Part shown: in pieces, positions 56,529 to 64,000 of the stretch
Numbering within the stretch: the first letter of the stretch is position 1
Layout: every line of letters begins with the position of its first letter
Assembly: GCF_964656455.1 (NCBI RefSeq)
Contig: NC_135718.1
Coordinates: forward strand, 126,767,093-126,831,092
DNA: 64,000 bases
Source of the DNA: Halichoerus grypus
Lineage: Eukaryota; Chordata; Mammalia; Carnivora; Phocidae
Reading direction: 5' to 3'
The notes under the pieces: model-generated
Databases searched by the model: none
What the model was told of the DNA's origin: nothing
The model's input: only the letters and a program-made list of their open reading frames with translations
Program-made: the position numbers and the translations under genes

Positions 56529-56870
56529 CTCTTAATGCCAAACGACTGGGCGAGCCTTTCAGTGGGTGAGGCTGAGGGCCGAGGGGCCCTGAAGTCCAGC
56601 TTCCCAGTCCCCGCAGAGGCGCCGCCCGCGCGCGTTCTCCGGGGACCCCTTCGCCGCCAACCGGGATTTCGGGGCCGGTGGGGGACCCCGCGCTAAGGCC
56701 TCCGCTCGCACCTCAGCGGTCGCCGGTAAAAAAGCCGCCCGCACGCCCCCACAGCACAGATTCTTCGCCCCTCTGCAGGGTTCCCCACTCTCGAAGACCT
56801 CCTGGAAGATGTCCACACCACTCACAACCTCCACCGCCGGCTTCCTCTGAGGCCGCAATTTGAATGGGCG
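56529..56870 (-). other. KIF14: KIF14 exon 1, non-coding 5' UTR (putative)
   Basis: GC-rich, CpG-dense sequence without any ATG on the minus strand. A good donor, AAGAG followed by gtacac, sets the left edge at 56529. A second usable donor, GCTGAG followed by gtgcga, would end the exon at 56712. The transcription start is inferred from the CHR/CCAAT elements just upstream and is uncertain by tens of bases. Confidence 0.55.
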
Positions 56871-57060
56871 CCCTGCTTTCTGATTGGCTGCTGGACGTCG
56901 CGTCGAGCGCCACGCCCTCGCCTCCTCCCGCCCCCAGGAAGTGCCGGTCGTTGGGTAGCAAAGATTCTAAACCCCAGACCCGCCCCCCATCTCCTAGGCA
57001 ACGGGGCCCGCCCCTCCCCGGGCTCCGCTAAGTCTTGGGGCTTGGGCCCTTTTAAATCCG
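56855..57060 (-). promoter_or_regulatory. KIF14: KIF14 CpG-island promoter with CCAAT box and CHR-type element
   Basis: TATA-less, CpG-rich DNA. In gene orientation a CCAAT box within GCAGCCAATCAG (56883-56887 on + as ATTGG) is followed about 20 bp later by GGGCGC and then ATTCAAAT. This contains the CHR hexamer TTTGAA in inverted form (56859-56864). CCAAT (NF-Y) plus CHR (DREAM/MMB-FOXM1) is the known architecture of G2/M genes, which fits KIF14. GC boxes lie upstream near 56924-56936, 56981-56988 and 57009-57018. The CRE-like GACGTC is at 56894-56899. Confidence 0.65.
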
Positions 57061-57114
57061 ACCCCTTGGGGCTGGATTCTGAGTCGGCACAGGGCAGCCG
57101 CTAAGATGAATTTT

Positions 57115-57338
57115 TATTTTTTATTTTTTTTAAAGATTTTATTTATTTATTTATTTGTTTGTTTGTTTGACAGAGACAGAGATAGCGAGAGCAGGAACAC
57201 AAGCAGCGGGAGTGGGAGAGGGAGAGCAGGCTTCCCGCGGAGCAGGGAGCCTGATATGGGACTGGATCCCAGGACCCTGGGATCATGACCCTCTGAGGCC
57301 AAGGCAGACGCTTAACGACGGAGCCACTCAGGCGCCCC
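57115..57338 (-). mobile_element. CanSINE, young, next to the KIF14 promoter
   Basis: Perfect 15-bp duplication GCTAAGATGAATTTT (57100 and 57339). Less than 60 bp upstream of the CpG island. Confidence 0.95.
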
Positions 57339-57872
57339 GCTAAGATGAATTTTAAATAAGAAGAGTGTCAGTGACACTTTTGTCAACCCTCAGTCTAAAA
57401 AAAATCATGGTGTACCCACCTTACAATGAAGTTATAAAAATGGCTATTTGTCCTCAAGCTAAGCATAATAATTAACGCGATTCTAGTATTTCCTATGCAA
57501 AGCGTGGAGATAGAAAGTGTACTAAATGTCGTACATGGAATTTTTTCATTTAATCCTAAAAATTTTATGAGGCAAATATTAATATTATCCCCAGTTTCCA
57601 GGTGAAGTTTAGAGTTAAACTTGTGAAAAAGCAACCAGCAAGTGGTATAACTAGAATTCCGAAGCCACTGTCATAAGATTACTCAGTTTCAATATATATT
57701 CCAATAAGACTTTGAAACACAAAAAAAAGTAGCAAAAATACATTCTGAAATATAACGAGATCAATGAGAGACTCTAGTCAAACAGATGTTATAAGGCAAC
57801 AGTATTTTTATTTTAATTTTCTTTTTGTTTAATTTTTTAATTTTTTAATTTTTTTGAGCAACAGTATTTTTT

Positions 57873-58067
57873 TAATTTTTTTAAAGATTTTATTTATTTG
57901 TCAGAGAGAGAGCGCACAAGGCGGGGGGGTGGGGAAGCGGCAGGCAGAGGGAGAAGGAGGCTCCCCACTGAGCAAGGAGCCCGATGTGGGACTTGATTCC
58001 AGGACCCTGGGATCATGACCTGAGCTGAAGGCAGATGCTTCACGGACTGAGCCACCCAGGTGGCCCA
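57873..58067 (-). mobile_element. CanSINE
   Basis: Perfect duplication AGCAACAGTATTTTTT (57857-57872 and 58068-58083). Its last 32 bp plus 6 bp of flank are copied into the next SINE. Confidence 0.95.
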
Positions 58068-58512
58068 AGCAACAGTATTTTTTAGAGGGCAAAAAGTGCA
58101 GGTAATGGTAATGTATTCAATAGGATAGAAGGGAAACCAGAAGTGGCTCCAACTATATAGAAAAACTGAATGGATGATAAAGGACTTATTCTAAAACTCA
58201 CTCTAAAAATCATTCCAAAATTAACGAAGATTAAGTTATAGAGAAACCATCAGAAAAAAGAATATTATTTATCAGGTCTACGGGAAAAAAGTCATTCCGT
58301 TTATAAGCAAAAGATATGGCAAAGGGAAAGACTGACAATCTCAAATACATAAAAATTTTAAACATGTATAATTGAAAGTAATAATGAAATGATAAAATAT
58401 AAGCTAACAAGAAAAATATATTATGACAGATGCAAACATTTATTTCAATTTTACAAAGAAAATAAGTTTATAAGTAGAATAAGAAAATAAACAATATAAA
58501 AATGGGCAATGG

Positions 58513-58739
58513 GGGGCGCCTGGGTGGCTCAGTCGTCAAGCGTCTGCCTTCGGCTCAGGTCATGATCCCAGGGTCCTGTGATCGAGCCCCGCATCCGGCT
58601 CCCTGCTCACCGGGAAGCCTGCTTCTCCCTCTCCCACTCCCCCTGCTTCACGGACTGAGCCACCCAGGTGGCCCAAGCAACGCCCTGCTTTCGCTGTCTC
58701 TCTCTGTCAAATAAATAAAATCTTTAAAAAAAAAAAAAA
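58513..58739 (+). mobile_element. CanSINE carrying a foreign 38-bp patch
   Basis: Duplication GGGCAATGG on both sides. After CCACTCCCCC the body switches to a direct copy of 58036-58073 (at 58644-58681), then resumes with CCCTGCTTTCGCTGTC. Confidence 0.93.
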
Positions 58740-58913
58740 GGGCAATGGTATTTCACACACAAAAGAATCAACCTACACACAAAAATAATTCATTTAAAAA
58801 TAGAACGTAAACACCCAATCATTAAATGCAAGTGTAAAAAAAATAGGTACAAGTAAAAAAAAATGTTTTTTACATTTCAGTGCTGGTGATTTTGCATCAA
58901 AATTAAATGTATA

Positions 58914-59028
58914 GGGGCATCTGGCTGGCTCAGTTGGTAGAGCATGCAACTCCTGACCTTGGGGTCATGAGTTCGAGCCCCACGTTGGGTAGTTGGGTAT
59001 AGAGATTACTTTAAAAAATAATACAATC
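58914..59028 (+). mobile_element. Old short tRNA-Lys SINE
   Basis: GGGGCATCTGGCTGGCTCAG head; GAGATTACTTTAAAAAATAA tail. First of a pile of SINEs. Confidence 0.8.
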
Positions 59029-59030
59029 TA

Positions 59031-59196
59031 CGGGCGCCTGGGTGACTCAGTCAGTTAAGCATTTGCCTTCGGCTCAGGTCATGATCCCAGAGTCCTGGGA
59101 TGGAGCCCCAGGGCAGGCTCCCTGTCAGGGAGTCTGCTTCTCCTTCTGCCCCTCCCCTTGCTTGTGCTCTCCTCTCTCTCTCAAATAAATGAAATC
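59031..59196 (+). mobile_element. CanSINE
   Basis: CGGGCGCCTGGGTGACTCAG head; its tail is the target of the next element. Confidence 0.9.
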
Positions 59197-59198
59197 TT

Positions 59199-59397
59199 TT
59201 TTTTTTTTTAAGAGATTTTATTTATTTATTTGACAGAGAGAGTACACGCACGAATGGGGGAGCGACAGGCAGAGGGAGAGGGAGAAGCAGGCTCCCCCCT
59301 GAGCAGGGAGCCCGATGCGGGGCTCGATCCCAGGACCCCGGGATCATGACCTGAGCCGAAGGCAGACGCTTAACCGACTGAGCCACCCAGGCGCCCC
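59199..59397 (-). mobile_element. CanSINE inserted in a SINE tail
   Basis: Perfect 18-bp duplication TCAAATAAATGAAATCTT (59181-59198 and 59398-59415) taken from the tail of the previous SINE. Confidence 0.95.
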
Positions 59398-59438
59398 TCA
59401 AATAAATGAAATCTTAACAAATAATAATAAAATCTTTT

Positions 59439-59606
59439 TTTTTTTTTAGCTTTTGGGCAGGGGGGAGAGGCAGATGGAGAGAGAGAATGTTTAGCAGGCT
59501 CCATGCCCAGTGCAGAGCCCAATTCGGGGCTCTATCTCACGACCCTAAGATCATAACCTGAGCCAAAATCACCAGTCAAGCACTTAACTGAGCCACTCAG
59601 GCACCC
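59439..59606 (-). mobile_element. CanSINE, diverged
   Basis: GGGGTGCCTGAGTGGCTCAG head on minus; ends in AAAAATAAAAT. Confidence 0.85.
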
Positions 59607-59620
59607 CAAAAATAAAATAT

Positions 59621-59806
59621 TTTTTATTTTTAAAGATTTTATTTATTTATTTGACAGAGAGAGACACAGCGAGAGAGGGAACACAAGCAGGGGGAGTGGG
59701 AGAGGGAGAAGCAGGCTTCCCGCGGAGCAGGGAGCCCCATGTGGGGCTCGATCCCAGGACCCTGAGATCATGACCTGAGCCGAAGGCAGACGCCCAACGA
59801 CTGAGC
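59621..59806 (-). mobile_element. CanSINE, head truncated
   Basis: Near-consensus but ends at GACTGAGCCC, missing the last head bases. Flanks AAAAATAAAAT on both sides. Confidence 0.9.
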
Positions 59807-59818
59807 CCAAAAATAAAA

Positions 59819-59820
<2 letters not shown>

Positions 59821-59854
<34 letters not shown>

Positions 59855-60041
59855 TTTTTTTTTAAAGATTTTATTTATTTATTTGAGAGAGAGAGAAAGC
59901 ACATGAGAGGGGGGAGGGTCAGAGGGAGAAGCAGGCTCCCTGCCGAGCAGGGAGCCCGATGCGGGACTCGATCCAGGGACTCCAGAATCATGACCTGAGC
60001 CGAAGGCAGTCGCTTAACCAACTGAGCCACCCAGGCGCCCC
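59821..60041 (-). mobile_element. CanSINE with about 45-nt poly(T)
   Basis: Long T run, then a near-consensus body to GCCACCCAGGCGCCCC; flanks CAAAAATAAAATCTT on both sides. Confidence 0.92.
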
Positions 60042-60084
60042 CCAAAAATAAAATCTTAAAAAAAATTTAGAAGTATACATTTCT

Positions 60085-60205
60085 AGTGACAGAAATTGGT
60101 ATGCTTCTTGAAGGCAGGGACCATATCTGTTCACAGTGTATCCCTAGTGCTTAATATAAAGCTTGATACATAGTAGATGCTTAATAAATATCTGTTGTGT
60201 AAATC
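60085..60205. mobile_element. LINE-2 end fragment
   Basis: CTTGAAGGCAGGGACCATAT and TAGTAGATGCTTAATAAATA are L2-end phrases. Confidence 0.6.
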
Positions 60206-60316
60206 ACAAATCCTTCTAGAAAGCAACATGATAAGGTGTTAAAAGAACCATAAAGATATTCATACTCTTTGACCTAGTAACTGTTCTACAAAAATTTATT
60301 CTAAGAAAATATTTCA

Positions 60317-60519
60317 GGGGTGCCTGGGTGGCTCAGTCGTTAAGCGTCTGCCTTCAGCTTAGGTCATGGTCGCGGGGTCCTGGGATCGAGCCCTGCTTCG
60401 GGCTCCCTGCTCAGCAAGGAGCCTGCTTCTCCCTCTCCCTCTCCCCCTGCTTGTGTTCCCTCTCTCACTGTCTCTCTCTCTCTCTGTCAAATAAATAAAT
60501 AAATAAATAAATAAATAAA
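60317..60519 (+). mobile_element. CanSINE
   Basis: GGGGTGCCTGGGTGGCTCAG head, (AAAT)n tail running into an L1. Confidence 0.92.
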
Positions 60520-60521
60520 TT

Positions 60522-60935
60522 TTTTAGAATTTTTTATTTTGTTATGTTAATCACCATACATTACATCATTAGTTTTTGATGTAGTGTTCTATGATTCATT
60601 GTTTGCGTATAATACCCAGTGCTCCATTCAGTACGTGCCCTCTTTAACACCCATCACCAGCTTAACCCATCCCCCCACCCCTCTCCCCTCTAGAACCCTC
60701 AGTTTGTTTCTCAGAGTCCATAGTCTCTCCTGGTTCATCTCCCCCACCAATTTCCCCTTCATTTTTCCCTTCCTACTATCTTCTTTTTTTTTTTTTAACA
60801 TATAATATATTATTTGTTTCAGAGGTACAGGTCTGTGATACAACAGTCTTACACAATTCACAGCGCTCACCATAGCACATACCCTCCCCAATGTCTATCA
60901 CCCAGCCACCCCATCCCTCCCACCCCGTTATCTTT
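60522..60935 (-). mobile_element. LINE-1 3' end (carnivore type)
   Basis: ATCACCATACATTACATCAT, CAGTGCTCCATTCAGTACGT and CTCACCATAGCACATACCCT are reverse complements of carnivore L1 3' UTR. Small ORFs here are by-products. Confidence 0.85.
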
Positions 60936-61092
60936 AAAGAATATATTTCAGTAGAAACCAAAAAATATGCAGGAAAATTGTCTATCCATATTGACCCTAA
61001 ACTGGAAAAATTCTCAATGCTCAACCCTGAGAGAATGCTTTAAGTGGTTAAAAATGAGAAATAAATAAATCCTATTAAAACTATTAAGTGCC

Positions 61093-61287
61093 AGGGTGCC
61101 TGGGTGGCTCAGTCAGTTAAGCATCCGAATCTTGATTTCAGCTCAGGTCATGATCTCAGGGATGTGAGATGGAGCCCCATCAGGCTCCATGCTCAGCAGG
61201 GCGTCTGCTTCTCTCCCTCCCTCCCTCTCCCACTGCCCCTCTCCCCACTCACGCTCTCTCTCTAAAATAAAAAAATAAATCTTAAAA
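61093..61287 (+). mobile_element. CanSINE (first of adjacent pair)
   Basis: AGGGTGCCTGGGTGGCTCAG head. Preceded by AAAACTATTAAGTG. Confidence 0.92.
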
Positions 61288-61298
61288 AAAAAACTATT

Positions 61299-61489
61299 GG
61301 GGCGCCCGGGGGGCTCAGTCGTTAAGCATCTGCCTTCGGCTCAGGTCATGATCTCAGGGTCCTGGGATCGAGCCCCACTTCGGGCTCCCTGCTCCAGGGG
61401 AAGCCTGCTTCTCCCTCTCCCACTCCCCCTGCTTGTGTTCCCTCTCTTGCTGTCTCTCTGTCAAATAAATAAAATCTTAAAAAAAAAAA
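61299..61489 (+). mobile_element. CanSINE, young (second of pair)
   Basis: GGGGCGCCCGGGGGGCTCAG head. AAAACTATT precedes it and AAAACTATTAAGTG follows it. Confidence 0.93.
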
Positions 61490-61859
61490 CAAAACTATTA
61501 AGTGTCCATCAAGGTTATAGTTACGAGTTAAATAGGACCAGACAATGCATGGCCTATAAGCCAAATCATAATCTGCCCACCAAGACTGAGACCAAAATGG
61601 AGCAGGACCTTGTCTGTCTCACTTTTGTGTCCCCAAGTGCCCCGCCCTGAACTGTCAGAGGACCTTCATATAACACTAACCACATTTCCCTCTTCTTATT
61701 GCTTTTGGAAGCTCCCGATTTAATTCCAACCACAAAAATAATACTCCACAGAATCAAGGGCCACCTGTGAGCCACCTCCAGGTTACACAAGATCTTTTAA
61801 TCTTTTACTTATTACACTGACATATACTTCTCCAAATCCTGTCCACAACTGACCAGAAG

Positions 61860-62035
61860 AGCAAGTCCCCTAAACTCTGGTTGCCTCAGGTCCCTCATAT
61901 GGAAATTGCAGATGATAATGTTACCTACCCTAAAGCGTTCTAATGAGGATTAAATGAGATAATGTATGCAAAGTGCTTAGCATGGAGCCTGGCAGAGGAT
62001 TAATGCTCAATAAACGTAAGATACTAAATTGCATA
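61860..62035 (+). mobile_element. MIR fragment
   Basis: GAGGATTAAATGAGATAATG and GCAAAGTGCTTAGCATGGAG are MIR tail phrases. Confidence 0.7.
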
Positions 62036-62367
62036 GCTTAATATAACTCTCCAAAACACGGAAAAGCCCTATTCAAGGCTAGTGAGGAGAAACTGGGAAG
62101 CACGCATTTTAGAAGCTCTCTGTTATAATAATGACACATCTTATTTTATGAAGGATGAGGATTATGATTTAATCCCTAGAAATAACCACAAGATGAAATA
62201 GTGAGTCATTTTTAATGGACTCACTGTACTCTTAGAAATCAAAAGAGCAATGAAAATCTATCTCCAAGAGGGAGTAGTGGTAATCTCAATTTTGCTCCAA
62301 TTTGATTGATTTTTTTAGAACTTCAGGTTTTGTAGGCTTTTTGAAAGAAGATAGGAAAAGGGAATCT

Positions 62368-62495
62368 AGGGCGCCTGGCTGGCTCAGTCAGTGGAGCGTG
62401 TGACTCTTGATCTCCGGGTTGTGAGTTCGAGGCCCATGCTGGAGGTAGAGATTACTTAAAAATAAAATCGAAAGAAAGACAGAGAGAGAGAGAGA
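62368..62495 (+). mobile_element. Old short tRNA-Lys SINE
   Basis: GGCGCCTGGCTGGCTCAGTC head; AGAGATTACTTAAAAATAAA tail and GA-rich end. Confidence 0.8.
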
Positions 62496-62499
62496 GAGG

Positions 62500-63750
62500 A
62501 AAGAAGGAAGGAAAAGGGAATCTAGAAAATGCAGATTCGGCCAGCATAAGGTTCATAGGGTGAGCAACCTGAATGAACCTCATTATTTCAAGACTCAGTT
62601 TTCCGAGTCAGTGGCTAGCATCTGCCTGACTTAGGAAGTAAGGCACTCTCCAAAACCCAAAAGCATCTGCCCCTGACCCAGTTCAGGCAGAATTCTTTGT
62701 TACTGCCAAAACGGCAGCCCTTAAAAATGCCTTATGTTTTCAAACCTGTTTTCAAATTTGACTCACTAAAATAATAGTTCTTTGGGGAAACTAAAGTCGT
62801 AAAACCTGCTGTCACTCAAATTATTTTACCTCTCTTTGGACCTTGGCTTCTTTACCTATAAACTGAGGAGGTAATATATCAACGATTGCTAGAAAAATAA
62901 AATTAGATAATACGTGTGAAATGATTTGATAAATGTGACACATTACCGTATATAAATTTAAATTGATATGTTTCGACTATATGAAGTTAATGGTCAAATA
63001 TTTAGGTGAATTAAAATAGATCATGTATATGAAAATTGCAAGCACATTGCATGGAACCTAAGTTCTGCACAACTGTGAACTAAATCAGAACCAATTACAT
63101 CTTTAGTCATCTAAGATAACTCTATTGATAATATTTTTTCAAAGTTTCCGATCTCATTCGTCACCGGCTGCAAACTTTCCTTCCTTTGAGCCCTCGTTTA
63201 GCTCTGACTTCAGAGAAATTGGTGTCCTTCCTGCTACATAGGGCCAGTCCCACACCTGGATCCTGGATTCATTTTCTCCACCACCAGGGGCCTCCCTACA
63301 TCAAATACCCCGTCTTCCATCTTCAACATCTCTCTCATCTGAAAAAAAAAAAAAGAAGAAGAAAAGATGCCCCACCCCCACACCTCTTTTTGTCCTCTAG
63401 CTCCTTTTCTACCTTTCCATCCCTCTTCATGGCAATGCTCCCTTAGGAAGGGGCATAGCAGACAGAGAAGGGTATGAGGCATGTCGAATTCATGTGGAAG
63501 GGGCTGCGTCAGTCAGGGCTGTTGGACAGGGCAGCTGGAAGGGGTAGAAGCCAGAAAGACAACACAAGATGCTATCCTAAAGAAAATACTGAGACATTAA
63601 GACTCATTAAAACCAAGAAAGAAGCAGGACCGTTAAGGCCCCAAATAATCAGTTTTCCAGTAAACACAGGAATAGTGCTAAAGGTTAAGAACCAAGGTCC
63701 AAATAGAGTAAGAGAGTCTGGGACTTTTCCATGGACACAGCTGAGATGTC
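62500..63750. other. Intergenic, nothing recognised
   Basis: Unique-looking sequence with no splice-flanked ORF or repeat I can name. In human this side leads to DDX59, but no DDX59 coding was seen. Confidence 0.4.
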
Positions 63751-63755
63751 CACAG

Positions 63756-63756
<1 letters not shown>

Positions 63757-63811
<55 letters not shown>
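63757..63811. repeat. (CTTT)n microsatellite in a SINE tail
   Basis: About 13 TTTC units replace the normal poly(T) of the minus-strand SINE that follows. Confidence 0.9.
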
Positions 63812-63983
63812 GGGGTGGGGGGAGAGAACACAAAGTGAGCAGAAGGGAGGGAAGGGGGGCACAGAGAGAGAGAATCTCAAGCAGGTTCCACATTCAGCAG
63901 GGGGCCAAACATTAAGCTTGATCTCAGGACCCTGAGATCATGACCTGAGCCAAAATCAAGAGTCAGAGCCACCCAGGCACCCC
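63812..63983 (-). mobile_element. CanSINE, diverged
   Basis: Body from GAGAGAACACAAAG to GCCACCCAGGCACCCC; tail expanded into the adjoining tetranucleotide repeat. Confidence 0.88.
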
Positions 63984-64000
63984 TCACAACTCTTTCTGAT

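Noticed and set aside
56559..56858. 99-codon ORF in the CpG island
   Set aside because: It starts with TTG, not ATG, and overlaps the inferred KIF14 exon 1. Long frames are common by chance in GC-rich DNA.
58914..60041. Regularly spaced direct repeats that could suggest a CRISPR-like array
   Set aside because: Units are 170-220 bp SINEs in a vertebrate intergenic region, with target duplications instead of spacers.
60584..61024. ORFs of 73-87 codons on both strands
   Set aside because: All fall in an inverted LINE-1 3' UTR.
63474..63935. 153-codon plus-strand ORF ending in a Ser-Phe-Leu repeat
   Set aside because: Its second half is translated CTTT microsatellite and SINE; the first half has no support.

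Overview
This is vertebrate nuclear DNA, almost certainly from an arctoid carnivore (bear or pinniped are the best guesses). The evidence is about 50 copies of the carnivore tRNA-Lys-derived SINE (CanSINE), whose heads read GGGCGCCTGGGTGGCTCAG and whose tails carry a CCCTGCTTGTGTTCCC segment and an AATAAA-rich 3' end. The flanks and introns also hold carnivore-type LINE-1 3' ends, old LINE-2/MIR pieces and simple repeats. The lineage call rests on remembered SINE subfamily differences, so it is an inference. There are no bacterial genes, operons, CRISPR arrays or phage.

One gene dominates: the complete kinesin gene KIF14, on the minus strand. Its CpG-rich promoter and non-coding first exon lie near 56.5-57.0 kb. 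The ATG is at 54306 (exon 2) and the stop codon at 2395-2397 (exon 30). I resolved all 29 coding exons with consistent reading phase. They total 4,989 nt including the stop, a 1,662-residue protein (human KIF14, as I recall it, has 1,648). The order is a basic N-terminal extension (residues 1-370), a kinesin motor (about 370-720) with P-loop 460-467, switch I 577-585 and switch II 616-621, a neck coiled coil, an FHA domain (about 836-914), long coiled coils (about 926-1090) and an alpha-helical tail ending RIQWV. All introns whose two ends I read are GT-AG except intron 10, which is GC-AG.

Layout: 1-638 is 3' flank with a young SINE at the gene end. 639-2394 is the probable 3' UTR. 2395-54420 holds exons 30 to 2 and their introns, loaded with SINEs, L1 and L2. 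54421-56528 is intron 1, containing an L1 3' end. 56529-57060 holds exon 1, the CpG island and a promoter with CCAAT and CHR-type elements, as expected of a G2/M-expressed mitotic kinesin. 57.1-64 kb is intergenic, with a dense pile of nested SINEs at 58.5-60.5 kb. In human the next gene upstream is DDX59, but I see no exon of it here.

I found no previously undescribed biological system. The most notable observations are a 38-bp templated copy moved between two SINEs, a 33-bp coding minisatellite in the KIF14 N-terminus, a strong-context upstream ORF, the GC-AG intron, a SINE whose target duplication abuts a splice donor, and serial SINE-into-SINE insertions.
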